From Solimonas sp047605265 (GTDB lineage: Bacteria; Pseudomonadota; Gammaproteobacteria; Nevskiales; Nevskiaceae), in contig JASGFY010000008.1 in the NCBI GenBank assembly GCA_047605265.1, forward strand, positions 1 through 64,000: 64,000 nucleotides of DNA. The letters run 5' to 3'. The notes beneath the pieces were generated by a model. That model saw nothing but the letters and a program-made list of their open reading frames with translations. It did not search any database and had not been told where the DNA came from. Shown piece by piece: positions 37,653 to 46,353 of this stretch (its first letter is position 1; each line of letters begins with the position of its first letter). A program made the position numbers and the translations under genes.

Positions 37653-38096
37653 TCAGTGCGTCAGCAGGTCGACCACCGACAGGATCACGAACGTCGTCGG
37701 ATCGTAGACGACGGTATAACCCTGGTAGTAGCCGACGGTGTAGCCGTCCGGCGGCGGCGGCAAGTGCGCGCGCACGGCTGCCGGCGCCGGCGTCACGTAG
37801 CCGCGGTAGGCGCGCGGAATCTCCTGGCCGGCCGCGAACTGCGGACGACGATGGGTATCGACTCTTTTCAGACTGCTGCGATAGTGCTGCTGCAGCTGCG
37901 CGCGATCCTCGTCGCGGAAATTGTACTTCGGGCTGCCCTGCGACTCCCGCTGGCCATGCGATTCGTGCTGCGCTTGGTGTTCGCGATGCTGGTCGTCGCC
38001 CTGCGGCGGGCCACCCTGTGCGAGCGCCGCGAGTGGCGCCAGCATAGCGACGGCGGCGAGGGTGCGCAGCGTGCGGAGGTGAGTGACTCGATTCAT
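37653..38096 (-). CDS. RcnB/CigR-like periplasmic protein
   Basis: The 147-residue product starts MNRVTHLRTLRTLAAVAM; the upstream extension of the frame lacks a signal-like N-terminus. A signal peptide (about 25 residues, cleaved after ALA) is followed by a His/Gln-rich, low-complexity stretch (QHREHQAQHESHGQRE) that could bind Ni, Co or Cu. The C-terminal pattern FRDEDRAQLQQHYR...PPPPDGYTVGYYQGYTVVYD then ILSVVDLL is that of RcnB/CigR proteins. In E. coli RcnB affects nickel/cobalt homeostasis. No efflux gene is nearby; metal role is inference. Confidence 0.7.
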   Translation of the reverse strand: MNRVTHLRTLRTLAAVAMLAPLAALAQGGPPQGDDQHREHQAQHESHGQRESQGSPKYNFRDEDRAQLQQHYRSSLKRVDTHRRPQFAAGQEIPRAYRGYVTPAPAAVRAHLPPPPDGYTVGYYQGYTVVYDPTTFVILSVVDLLTH

Positions 38097-38245
38097 GCAT
38101 ATCCCCTGATGAGGTGACCGGCCGATCGCCGGTGTGGCCATTGTCGGCGGGCCGCCTGAACGGCCCGCGTCCGAAATGTATGCAGATGTTTCGCTCCTGT
38201 CACGCAAGGTCGCGGCGGCGCCGTATTGTGTTTTGCCGCCGTCGC

Positions 38246-38273
38246 TTGTCCGCTGCGACGTTTGCGGTACATT
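38246..38273 (+). promoter_or_regulatory. Promoter and long leader of the cold-shock gene
   Basis: TTGTCC (38246-38251), 16 nt, TACATT (38268-38273). A start near 38280 gives a leader of about 145 nt before the ATG at 38425, the length typical of cspA-type thermosensing 5' UTRs. The leader is GC-rich and can form several stems. Together with 38097-38245, this accounts for the 328-nt gene-free stretch. Confidence 0.55.
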
Positions 38274-38424
38274 AGAACCGGGCGCAGGTCGTTCCTTTGT
38301 GGCGACGTCGTGCGTAAGCCGAGCATCTTGCAGAGGCCATCCTGCCCGCGACGGGCGAAGCTCACCCTTCGTCGATCATCGGCGCGGCCGCAAGGCTGCA
38401 GAGTGAAAAGGAAAGGTTGAACAG

Positions 38425-38637
38425 ATGGCTACTCGCGAAACAGGGACGGTGAAGTGGTTCGACAGCGCCAAGGGTTTCGGTTTCATCTCGCGCCCTGGAA
38501 AGGAAGACGTCTTCGTGCATTTCCGCCAAATTCAGGCCGAAGGCTACAAGTCGCTGACCGAAGGTCAGAAAGTCGAATTCGAAGTGACGCAGGGCCAGAA
38601 AGGCCTGCAGGCCGAGAAGGTGACTGTCGTTTCCTGA
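38425..38637 (+). CDS. Cold-shock protein, CspA family
   Basis: The 70-residue single cold-shock domain has both RNA-binding motifs: KGFGFISR (RNP1) and VFVHF (RNP2), after the usual TGTVKWFDSAKG start. It binds single-stranded RNA and keeps it unfolded. Length is the standard 70. SD AAGGAAAGG precedes the ATG by about 8 nt. It has its own promoter, a long leader and an own terminator. Whether it is cold-induced or constitutive is unknown. Confidence 0.96.
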   Translation: MATRETGTVKWFDSAKGFGFISRPGKEDVFVHFRQIQAEGYKSLTEGQKVEFEVTQGQKGLQAEKVTVVS

Positions 38638-38667
38638 CCTCACTCGTTTCTCCGCCAGACGTTCAGG

Positions 38668-38690
38668 AACCCCGCGCCGGCGGGGTTTTT
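38668..38690 (+). terminator. Intrinsic terminator of the cold-shock gene
   Basis: AACCCCGC (38668-38675), loop GCCG, GCGGGGTT (38680-38687) then TTT: a textbook GC stem with T-tract 30 nt after the stop codon. Confidence 0.9.
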
Positions 38691-38766
38691 ATTGCGGTCG
38701 CGGCATGGCGCGCGCAGTGGCAGAATGCCGCGCTTGGCCGCGACGACGCGGTCCCAGGGAGTTGCC

Positions 38767-39201
38767 ATGCGTAATCCGATCCGCCTCGCCGCTGTGCTCG
38801 CCGCCGGCATGTTCGCCAGCCAGAGCTTTGCCGCCGTCACCATCAGCGCGCCGTGGCTGCGCGCGACGCCGCCGGGCGTCAGCATCGGCGCCGGTTACGG
38901 CACGCTTGCCAACGACGGCGACGGCGCGCGCACGATCGTGCGCATCGAAACCGCGGCGGCGGCGAGCGCGGCGATTTACTCGATGAGCCATGACGGCGGC
39001 ATGATGCAGATGCGCGAGGTCGACGCGCTCGAAGTGCCCGCGCACGGCAGCGTCGCGCTGGTGCCCGGCCACGGCTATCACCTGATGCTGACGGGCCTCA
39101 AGCAGCCGCTCGCCGAAGGGCAATCGGTGCCGGTGACCTTCGTGCTCGACGACGGCACGAAGCTGAACGTCGACTTCCCGGTGCGCGCGGCCGCGCCGTG
39201 A
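38767..39201 (+). CDS. PCu(A)C-type periplasmic copper chaperone
   Basis: The 144-residue protein starts MRNPIRLAAVLAAGMFASQ; signal cleavage is expected after SFA. The cupredoxin-like domain follows: ISAPWLRATPPGVSIGAGYGTL. The copper ligands His/Met appear in MSHDGGMMQMREV and the C-terminal GYHLMLTGLKQPL. PCuAC proteins deliver Cu(I) to the CuA site of cytochrome oxidase, usually with Sco. No sco or cox gene is in the window. SD AGGGAG precedes the ATG. Confidence 0.9.
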   Translation: MRNPIRLAAVLAAGMFASQSFAAVTISAPWLRATPPGVSIGAGYGTLANDGDGARTIVRIETAAAASAAIYSMSHDGGMMQMREVDALEVPAHGSVALVPGHGYHLMLTGLKQPLAEGQSVPVTFVLDDGTKLNVDFPVRAAAP

Positions 39202-39229
39202 TCCGGCGCGGTGCGGTGCCGTGCGCGGC

Positions 39230-39488
39230 CTACTTGGGCGCCGCGGCGGCGGGCAGCGCCTTCATGTCGTGGCTCATCGACGCGGCACCGTCCAGCGCCA
39301 GCCGCCGTCGACCGGGAGTCACGTAGCTCGCTGCCGAGCCACAGGCAGGCGCTGGCGATGTCCTGCTTGCTGCCTTAGCGCCGCGAGGGTACCGATTCGA
39401 TCGTCGACTGCCGCGTCTCCGGCGTCGGCGCGAGGCGTGCCATGCCCCCGGTATCGTCGATCGGACCCGGCACGGCGGAATTGACGCG
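39230..39488 (-). pseudogene. Degraded short-chain dehydrogenase (SDR), C-terminal third
   Basis: Reading the minus strand from 39488 gives RVNSAVPGPIDDTGGMARL, then PTPETRQSTIESVPSRR, a TAA stop where an SDR has an aromatic or Leu, then GSKQDIASACLWLGSEL. From there the family motif continues only after a frame change: SYVTPGRRRLALDGAASM, ending ...AAAAPK and a TAG at 39230. The order matches the end of peroxisomal-type 2,4-dienoyl-CoA-reductase-like SDRs. The N-terminal cofactor-binding part (TGxxxGIG) and the YxxxK site are missing. This fills most of the 384-nt gap 39202-39585. Confidence 0.75.
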
Positions 39489-39585
39489 GTCGAAAATGAC
39501 GGACCTGGGGATGCTCCTCGAGCGGGGAATTCTATGGCCGGAGCCGCTACACGGGCTCTCGGCGGGGATGGCCGCGGCGTTTTTC

Positions 39586-40218
39586 CTACGGTTCCAGCCG
39601 TTCGACCACCCAGCCGTCGCCGTCGCGGCGGTAACGCAGGCGGTCGTGCAGGCGGCCGTGGCGGCCCTGCCAGAACTCGATGGCTTCCGGCGCGATGTGG
39701 TAGCCGCCCCAGAAATCGGGCAGCGGCACCTCGCCGCCGGCGAGCCGCGCGAGCTGGTCGTCGTAGCGCCGGTCGAGCGCTTCGCGCGAGCGCACGACGG
39801 CGCTCTGCCGCGAGGTTACGGCGCCGACCTGGGACTCGTGCGGACGGCTGTGGAAATACCGCTCGGACACGGCGCGCGGCAGCTTCGTCGCGCGGCCTTC
39901 GATGCGCACCGAGCGCTCGAGCCGGTCCCACCAGAACACCAGCGCGACGCGCGCGTTGTCGGCGAGCTCGCGGCCCTTGCGGCTCTCGTAGTTCGTGTAG
40001 AACGTCAGGCCGCGATCCAGGCCTTCGCCGTGGAAGCCCTTGAACAGCACGACGCGCGCCGACGGCCGGCCGTGCGCGTCGACCGTTGCCAGCGTCATCG
40101 CCGTCGGTTCGATCATCGGCGCGGCGATCGCATCGTCCAGCCAGCGTTGCAGCTGCGCGAGCGGGTCGGCCTCGAGATCGACGATGTCGAGCGGCGGATT
40201 CTGCGTGTATTGAGGCAT
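39586..40218 (-). CDS. pdxH: Pyridoxamine/pyridoxine 5'-phosphate oxidase PdxH
   Basis: PdxH uses FMN and oxygen to make pyridoxal 5'-phosphate (vitamin B6). The 210-residue protein from ATG 40218 has the FMN-binding ARVVLFKGFHGEG, TFYTNYESRKGREL and the C-terminal signature FWGGYHIAPEAIEFWQGR...WVVERLEP. Length is as in other bacteria (about 215). It is divergent from the MDR reductase gene 100 nt away. Confidence 0.95.
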   Translation of the reverse strand: MPQYTQNPPLDIVDLEADPLAQLQRWLDDAIAAPMIEPTAMTLATVDAHGRPSARVVLFKGFHGEGLDRGLTFYTNYESRKGRELADNARVALVFWWDRLERSVRIEGRATKLPRAVSERYFHSRPHESQVGAVTSRQSAVVRSREALDRRYDDQLARLAGGEVPLPDFWGGYHIAPEAIEFWQGRHGRLHDRLRYRRDGDGWVVERLEP

Positions 40219-40320
40219 GGCGGAGCCAATCGACGACCTGGGCGGAGGCCGGCATTGTCGCGCTTTCGCCGTGCATCGAAAATGTCGCCGGTCAATGTCC
40301 TGCCGAACGAGGGAATGCCG

Positions 40321-41325
40321 ATGACTGTTTTCACCGCGCTGCGCGTGCACGCACCCGAGAAGACCCGGACCGAGGTGCGCTTCGAGACGCTGACGGTCGA
40401 CGATCTGTCGCCGGGCGAAGTCGCGATCCGTGTCGCCTGGAGCGGCATCAATTACAAGGACGCGCTCGCCGTCACCGGCAAGGGGCGCATCCTCAAGAAA
40501 TTCCCGCTGGTGCCCGGCATCGATCTGGCCGGCCACGTCGAGTCGAGCGCGGACGCGCGCTACCGGCCGGGCGACGCGGTGCTCGTCACCGGCTGCAACA
40601 TCGGCGAGGTGTTCGACGGCGGCTACGCTGAATTCGCGCGCGTCAGCGCCGCGTCGATCATCCGCAAGCCGGCGGGACTCACGCTGCGCGAGACGATGGC
40701 GCTCGGCACGGCCGGTTTCACCGCGGCGTTCGCGCTGCGCCGCATGCTCGAGAACCACCAGACGCCGGCGATGGGCCCGATCGCCATCACCGGTCCGACC
40801 GGCGGCGTCGGCTCGGTGGCGATCGATCTGTTCAAGCGCGCCGGCTTCACCGTGCATGCGATCACCGGCAAGGCCGGCAAGGCCGACGACTACCTGAAGC
40901 GGCTCGGCGCCGACGAAGTGATCGCGCGCCAGTCGCTCGACGTCGGCACCCGGCCGCTCGAATCGGTGCGCTGGGGCGGCGCCGTCGACAACCTCGGCGG
41001 CGAGACGCTGGCGATGCTGACGCGCACGGTGAAGCCATGGGGCAACATCGCCAGCATCGGGCTGGCGCAGTCGCACGAGTTGTCGACCACGGTGATGCCC
41101 TTCATTCTGCGTGGCGTGTCGATCCTCGGCATCCATTCCGTCGAATGTCCGCGGCCGTGGCGCGAGGACATCTGGAGCAAGCTTTCCGGCGAATGGCGGC
41201 CGCGCGCGCTCGACCGGCTCGTCACGCGCGAGATCACGCTGAAGGAGCTGCCGTCGGCCTGCGAAGACCTGATTGCCGGTACGGTGACGGGCCGCACGCT
41301 GGTGCGCGTGTCCGGTGCCGAATAG
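40321..41325 (+). CDS. Acrylyl-CoA reductase-like MDR oxidoreductase (AcuI/YhdH family)
   Basis: The 334-residue medium-chain dehydrogenase/reductase starts at ATG 40321, 6 nt after GAGGGA; an ATG at 40315 is too close to the RBS. AcuI/YhdH features are NYKDALAVTGKGRILKKFPLVPGIDLAG, VLVTGCNIGEVFDGGYAEFARV and the NADPH-binding ITGPTGGVGSVAID. These enzymes reduce acrylyl-CoA to propionyl-CoA with NADPH, detoxifying acrylate. No zinc ligands are visible, as expected. There is no DMSP gene beside it. Confidence 0.9.
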   Translation: MTVFTALRVHAPEKTRTEVRFETLTVDDLSPGEVAIRVAWSGINYKDALAVTGKGRILKKFPLVPGIDLAGHVESSADARYRPGDAVLVTGCNIGEVFDGGYAEFARVSAASIIRKPAGLTLRETMALGTAGFTAAFALRRMLENHQTPAMGPIAITGPTGGVGSVAIDLFKRAGFTVHAITGKAGKADDYLKRLGADEVIARQSLDVGTRPLESVRWGGAVDNLGGETLAMLTRTVKPWGNIASIGLAQSHELSTTVMPFILRGVSILGIHSVECPRPWREDIWSKLSGEWRPRALDRLVTREITLKELPSACEDLIAGTVTGRTLVRVSGAE

Positions 41326-41361
41326 TGCGCGGCAGCCGGGCCGTCGCTGCCGCGTCGCGAT

Positions 41362-41390
41362 TTGGTCGATGCCCCGGCCTTGCTTAGAAT
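41362..41390 (+). promoter_or_regulatory. Promoter of the siderophore-type TonB receptor
   Basis: TTGGTC (41362-41367), 17-nt spacer, TAGAAT (41385-41390), about 60 nt before the receptor ATG. I could not make out a good Fur box. Confidence 0.5.
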
Positions 41391-41456
41391 GGCCCCGTAG
41401 ACCGCCAGCCATCGCGCCCCGCGCCGCAGCCAGCGTCGTCATCCTGGGGACATCAC

Positions 41457-43655
41457 ATGCGCGTTCATCACGGCGTCGGGCACGTCGCGTTTTCTTTCTT
41501 GCTGCTGGTGCCGGCTGCGGCCATCGCCCAGCAGGCCGATACGCCGGCAGCCGCGGCGGACGTCGATACCGTCATCGTCACCGGCACGACCGATCAGTCG
41601 TACACCGTCGACAGCAGCGCCTCGGCCACCAGGCTGCCGCTGAGCCTGCGCGAGACGCCGCAGTCGGTCACCGTCATCACGCGCGCGCGCCTGGACGACC
41701 AGAAGCTGACGACGGTGCGCGAGGTGCTCGACAACACGCCCGGTGTCTACTCGTTCCAGTACGACACCGAGCGCGTGCTGTTCACGGCGCGCGGCTTCAC
41801 CATCGACAACCTGATGTATGACGGCGTGCCGGCGGCGACCAACTTCAATACCGATTCGGTCGAAGACGCGCTCGACACGGCGTTCTACGACCGCATCGAG
41901 ATCGTGCGCGGTGCGACCGGCCTGATGACCGGCGCCGGCAGCCCGGCGGCTTCGGTCAACCTCGTGCGCAAGCATGCCGACAGCCATGAGCTGGCCGGCG
42001 ATTTCTCGTTCACGCAGGGCGCGTGGAACGACAGCCGCGTCGACGGCGACATCAGCGTGCCGCTGACGCCGGACGGCAAGGTGCGTGCGCGCGTCGTCGG
42101 CGCCTACCAGTACCGCGAGTCGTATCAGAATCTCTACAGCAACGAGAAGCAGCTGTTCTACGGCGTCATCGATGCCGACCTGACGCCGCGCGCGAAGCTG
42201 TCGGTCGGTTACGACTACCAGAAGAACATGCCGCAGGGAAACACCTGGGGTTCGTTCCCGCTGTATTTCTCCGACGGCACGCAGACGAACTGGCCGACCT
42301 CGGTGACGACGGCGACCGACTGGTCGTTCTGGAACCGCAAGTACGAAACCGCGTTCGGCGAGCTGCGCTATCAGTTCGACGGCGGCTGGGCGCTGCGCTC
42401 GACGCTGAGCTGGCGGCGCTACAACGAAAGCAACGAGCTGTTCTACGTCTACGGCTTCCCGGATCCGGAGACCGGCATCATTGCCGCCGATCCGGACGAG
42501 GGCACCGGCGGTTACGCCTATTCCGATCGCGCCAAGATCATCCAGCGCTCGGTCGATGTCTACGCCAGTGGTCCATTCTCGCTGTTCGGTCGCAAGCATG
42601 AACTCGTCGTCGGCTACAACGGCTCGCAGGTCGGCAACAACAGCACCGAGCGCAGCGCGCTGGAAGCGGACGCGGACAGCGGCGTGCTGCCGTGGTCGGT
42701 CGACCTGTTCCACTGGGATGGCTCGTATCAGGAGCCGACGTTCATCGACCCGGTGCGCGTCACCGACCAGACGACGAAGCAGAACGGCTTGTATGCGGCC
42801 GCGCGCTTCAGCCTCCTCGACTCGCTGAAGCTGATCGCCGGCACCCGCTACGCGACCTGGAAGGTCGATTCGTACTACCTGTACGACGATGTGCCCGAGA
42901 GCAACTACGACTACAAGAAGACCATCCCGTACGCCGGCCTGGTCTACGACCTCACCGACCAGTACTCCTTGTTTACGAGCTACACGGAAATCTTCAAACC
43001 GCAGAATGCGCGCGACATCAACGGCCACTATCTCGACCCGATCGACGGCCGCAGCTACGAGGTCGGCATCAAAGGTGCGCATTTCCACGGCAAGCTCAAC
43101 AGCGCGCTGACGTTGTTCCGCACGCTGCAGAACAATGTCGCGGAGGCGGTCTACGACGAGGACGGCGAGGTCGTGACGCTGGAGGATGGCTCCGATGCGT
43201 CGCAGCCGGTCGATGGGACGGTGTCGCGCGGTTTCGAATTCGAGCTGTCCGGCCAGCTGTACGAAGGCTGGAACGCGTCGCTGGGCTGGACGCGGTATCT
43301 GATCGAAGACGCCGATGGCCAGGCTTTCTACACCTTCGTGCCACGCACGCTGGTGCGTCTCTATACGAGCTGGACGCCGCGTGGTGCGCTGAACCGCCTG
43401 ACGGTCGGCGGCGGCGTGAACTGGCAGTCCGACAGCAGTACGCAGGTCGGCTCGCCGGATGGCGGTGCGACGCTGCACCAGGGCGACGTGACGCTGCTCG
43501 GTCTGATGGCGCGCTGGCAGTTCACGCCGCAGCTGTCGCTGCAGCTCAACGGCGACAATCTTCTCGACGAGAAGTACTACGTGCTCGACGAGTACGACAA
43601 CACCTACTACGGCGCACCGATCAGCTGGTCGGCATCGCTGCGCTTCAACTTCTAG
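41457..43655 (+). CDS. TonB-dependent siderophore receptor
   Basis: The 732-residue precursor has a signal peptide (VAFSFLLLVPAAAIAQ), a TonB box-like DTVIVTGTT, and a plug domain with ETPQSVTVITRARLDDQ, ARGFTIDNLMYDG and IEIVRGATGLMTGAGSPAASVNLVRK. That wording is typical of FhuE/FpvA-type hydroxamate receptors. The barrel ends YGAPISWSASLRFNF. There is no N-terminal signalling domain, so no sigma/anti-sigma partner is expected. It is monocistronic; a palindromic repeat element follows 24 nt after the stop. Confidence 0.93.
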   Translation: MRVHHGVGHVAFSFLLLVPAAAIAQQADTPAAAADVDTVIVTGTTDQSYTVDSSASATRLPLSLRETPQSVTVITRARLDDQKLTTVREVLDNTPGVYSFQYDTERVLFTARGFTIDNLMYDGVPAATNFNTDSVEDALDTAFYDRIEIVRGATGLMTGAGSPAASVNLVRKHADSHELAGDFSFTQGAWNDSRVDGDISVPLTPDGKVRARVVGAYQYRESYQNLYSNEKQLFYGVIDADLTPRAKLSVGYDYQKNMPQGNTWGSFPLYFSDGTQTNWPTSVTTATDWSFWNRKYETAFGELRYQFDGGWALRSTLSWRRYNESNELFYVYGFPDPETGIIAADPDEGTGGYAYSDRAKIIQRSVDVYASGPFSLFGRKHELVVGYNGSQVGNNSTERSALEADADSGVLPWSVDLFHWDGSYQEPTFIDPVRVTDQTTKQNGLYAAARFSLLDSLKLIAGTRYATWKVDSYYLYDDVPESNYDYKKTIPYAGLVYDLTDQYSLFTSYTEIFKPQNARDINGHYLDPIDGRSYEVGIKGAHFHGKLNSALTLFRTLQNNVAEAVYDEDGEVVTLEDGSDASQPVDGTVSRGFEFELSGQLYEGWNASLGWTRYLIEDADGQAFYTFVPRTLVRLYTSWTPRGALNRLTVGGGVNWQSDSSTQVGSPDGGATLHQGDVTLLGLMARWQFTPQLSLQLNGDNLLDEKYYVLDEYDNTYYGAPISWSASLRFNF

Positions 43656-43678
43656 GCGTCCTGCAACGCTTCGATATC

Positions 43679-43800
43679 GTCATTGCGAGGAGGCTGAAAG
43701 CCGACGAAGCAATCCAGCGAGCTGTTTGATCGGGCCGTGTCGCTGGATTGCTTCGTTCCCTCGACAAGCTCGGGACAGGCGCTGCGTTTCTCGCAATGAC
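43679..43800. repeat. 122-bp palindromic repeat element (MITE/REP-like)
   Basis: The ends are GTCATTGCGAG (43679-43689) and CTCGCAATGAC (43790-43800). An inner arm ACGAAGCAATCCAGCGA (43704-43720) is perfectly complementary to TCGCTGGATTGCTTCGT (43740-43756), with a 19-nt loop. This wording is found in dispersed hairpin repeats of many bacteria. It fills the space between two convergent genes (receptor and SBF transporter) and may act as a bidirectional terminator. No transposase is present; a half copy lies at 32600. Confidence 0.8.
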
Positions 43801-43810
43801 GGAGTGGGCG

Positions 43811-44803
43811 TCAGGCGGCACTGTCCGGCCGCTGCGCGTAGCGCCGCGCGATCACCGAGCAGACGATCAGCTGCAGCTGGTGGTAGATCATGATCGGCAG
43901 CATGATCAGGCCGAGCGCGCCGCCGCCCGCCGCACTGGAGTGGCCGAAGATCAGCGCCGCCATCGGCGCGCCGGCGGCGATGCTCTTCTTCGAGCCGCAG
44001 AACACGGCGGCGATCTCATCTTCGGTGTCGAACGCGAAGCGCCGGGCGACGAGGTGCGTCAGCCACAGCACGAAGGCGAGCAGGCCGCCGGTCATCGCTG
44101 CGGTCGCGAGCAGCGGCGCCACGCCGTAGCGCGTCCACACGCCGGCGGCCGTGGCGTCGCAGAACGAGTTGAAGACGATCAGCACGATGACGCCGCGATC
44201 GATCTTGTTCGTGACGTTCTTGTGGCGCGCGATCCAGTCGCCGATCCACGGCCGCAGCAGCTGGCCGGCGACGAACGGCAGCAGCAGCTGCTCGCCGATC
44301 TTGATCAGCTGGTCGACGAGCGGCGCGCCCTGGCTCGCCGCCTGCAGCCAGAGACTGATGTAGAGCGGTGTCAGCACCATGCCGATCAGGCTCGACAGCG
44401 TTGCGTTGAACACCGCGCCGGCGATGTTGCCGCGCGCCATCGCCGTCATCGCGACCGACGACGACACCGTCGACGGCAGCACGCACAGATAGAAGAAGCC
44501 GAGCGCCAGCTCGCGCGGCAGCCAGCGGCCGACGAGCGCGATGACGGCGAGGCCGACCAGCGGAAACACCGCGAACGTGAACAGCTGCACGAACAGGTGC
44601 AGGCGCCAGTTGGCGGCGCCGGCCTTCAGCCTGTCGGTCGACAGGCCGGCGCCGCTGAGCAGGAAGACGACCGCGACGCCGGCCACCGTCAGTCGATCGA
44701 GATGCAGCGCGCCACCGCTGACGCCGAGCTGCGGAACGAGCAGGGCGACGATGATCGCCGTCAGCATCGACGCGAGAAAGCCGTCGAGAAAGGGGATGCG
44801 CAT
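43811..44803 (-). CDS. SBF-like (bile acid:sodium symporter family) transporter, YfeH type
   Basis: The 330-residue protein has about nine to ten membrane helices, starting MRIPFLDGFLASMLTAIIVA. Motifs are FLLSGAGLSTDRLKAGAANWRLH, CVLPSTVSSSVAMTAMARGN and FCGSKKSIAAGAPMA. These mark the DUF4137/YfeH subgroup of the sodium/bile-acid symporter superfamily. Substrates are not known. The gene ends 10 nt from the palindromic element. Confidence 0.88.
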   Translation of the reverse strand: MRIPFLDGFLASMLTAIIVALLVPQLGVSGGALHLDRLTVAGVAVVFLLSGAGLSTDRLKAGAANWRLHLFVQLFTFAVFPLVGLAVIALVGRWLPRELALGFFYLCVLPSTVSSSVAMTAMARGNIAGAVFNATLSSLIGMVLTPLYISLWLQAASQGAPLVDQLIKIGEQLLLPFVAGQLLRPWIGDWIARHKNVTNKIDRGVIVLIVFNSFCDATAAGVWTRYGVAPLLATAAMTGGLLAFVLWLTHLVARRFAFDTEDEIAAVFCGSKKSIAAGAPMAALIFGHSSAAGGGALGLIMLPIMIYHQLQLIVCSVIARRYAQRPDSAA

Positions 44804-44871
44804 GGCAGGACCGGAAAATGGGGCGCGCGTATTGTAGGCAGCCGCATCTGCCATGTCGTAAACCGCTCGGT

Positions 44872-46353
44872 CTATAGATAGGGCGAAAACAGCCAGCACA
44901 GCGCGTTGCGCAGCCGGCGCGCGAACGGCGGATGGCGGGCGTCGCGCAGCAGCAGTTCGTCGGCCCGCTGCCACAGCTCGGCGAAGTGCACGGCCATGCG
45001 CTGCGCGAATGCGCCGTCGTAGATTTCGACGTTGAGCTCGAAGTTCAGCAGCAGGCTGCGCGGGTCCCAGTTGGCGCTGCCGATCATCGTGTACGCGCCG
45101 TCGATGACGAGCATCTTGGCGTGGCTGAACGGTCCGGGCTGGAAGCGCACGCGCACGCCGCGTTCCAGCAAATGGTCGAGCTGATGGCGGGCCGCCCAGT
45201 CGACGTACGGCAGGTTGTTCTTCGCCGGCAGCAGCACGACGGTGCGCACGCCGCGCAGCGCGGCGCCCTGCAGCGCGGCGATCAACTCGGCCGACGGCAG
45301 GAAGTACGGCGTCATGATCAGGATTTCGCGCCGTGCGGCGGCGATCGCCGACTGCAGCACGAAGTTCAGCTGATCGAGATCCTCGTTCGGACCGTCGGTG
45401 ATGACGCGACAGACCGGCGCGCCGCCGTAGCCGACTTCGGTCGGCGGCACGGCCAGACGCTCGTGCGTCGTGAACGCCCAGTCGTCGGCGAACACCTCGG
45501 CCATCTGCCGCACGATCGGGCCGCGCAGTTCGAAATGCAGATCGACGGTCGGATGGCGGTTGCGCGGGTCGCTGACGCAATGCCGCGCGCTGATGTTCAT
45601 GCCGCCGGTGAACGCGCGCTCGTGATCGACGAGCAGCAGCTTGCGGTGATTGCGCAGGTTCAGATGCAGCGACGGCGGCACGATGCGCAGCGGATTGAAG
45701 CGCGCGAACGGCACGCCGCCGCGCTTCAGGCGCCGGCCGATGCGCGGCAGCGAATAACGCTCGCCGACGTCGTCGAGCAGCACGCGCACCTGCACGCCGC
45801 GCCGCTGCGCGGCGATCAATGCATCGGCGAACGCACGGCCGGACGTGTCGTTGTCGAACAGATAGCTCGCCAGCCAGATGACCTCGCGCGCCGTGGCGAT
45901 CGCCTGCAGCATGCGCGGGAACGCCTGCTCGCCATTGTGCAGCGCCTCGATCGCATTGCCGCCGAGCAGCGGCCGTCGCGTCAGCACGTCGGCGGTGCGC
46001 GCGACTTCTTCGAGCCACGGCGGCAGCGGCGGATGTCCCGGCGGCCGGTTGCGCGCGTCGTGCGCGTGCGCGGGGCCGATCTCGCGGCCGCCGCGGTTCG
46101 CCGCATAGCGCCTGGCGCGCGTGCGGATGCGGTTGATGCCGAAGAAGAAGTACAGCAGCGGTCCGGCGAGCGGAAACAGCCAGCAGACGGCGATCCAGCC
46201 CCAGGCGGCGCGCGCGTCGCGCTTCCTCAGCAGCGCGTGGCCGGCGGCGAATACCGCGACCAGCGGCCACAGCGCGATCAGCACGGCGAGCCAGTCGATC
46301 TGCGCGAACCATTGCTGGAGCGCCGTGCCCCCGTGCCCCGGCATGGCGCTCAT
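44872..46353 (-). CDS. Cardiolipin synthase (phospholipase D family)
   Basis: Cardiolipin synthase condenses two phosphatidylglycerol molecules (or PG and PE). The 493-residue protein has two N-terminal membrane segments (about 20-75) and two PLD active sites: HRKLLLVDHERAFTGGMN and HAKMLVIDGAYTMIGSANWD, both with intact H-x-K-x4-D. It begins inside the stop codon of the upstream nuclease-like gene (ATGA at 46350-46353), so the two are translationally coupled. The pair resembles E. coli ybhP-clsB, but the N-terminal membrane anchor is closer to ClsA. Confidence 0.92.
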   Translation of the reverse strand: MSAMPGHGGTALQQWFAQIDWLAVLIALWPLVAVFAAGHALLRKRDARAAWGWIAVCWLFPLAGPLLYFFFGINRIRTRARRYAANRGGREIGPAHAHDARNRPPGHPPLPPWLEEVARTADVLTRRPLLGGNAIEALHNGEQAFPRMLQAIATAREVIWLASYLFDNDTSGRAFADALIAAQRRGVQVRVLLDDVGERYSLPRIGRRLKRGGVPFARFNPLRIVPPSLHLNLRNHRKLLLVDHERAFTGGMNISARHCVSDPRNRHPTVDLHFELRGPIVRQMAEVFADDWAFTTHERLAVPPTEVGYGGAPVCRVITDGPNEDLDQLNFVLQSAIAAARREILIMTPYFLPSAELIAALQGAALRGVRTVVLLPAKNNLPYVDWAARHQLDHLLERGVRVRFQPGPFSHAKMLVIDGAYTMIGSANWDPRSLLLNFELNVEIYDGAFAQRMAVHFAELWQRADELLLRDARHPPFARRLRNALCWLFSPYL

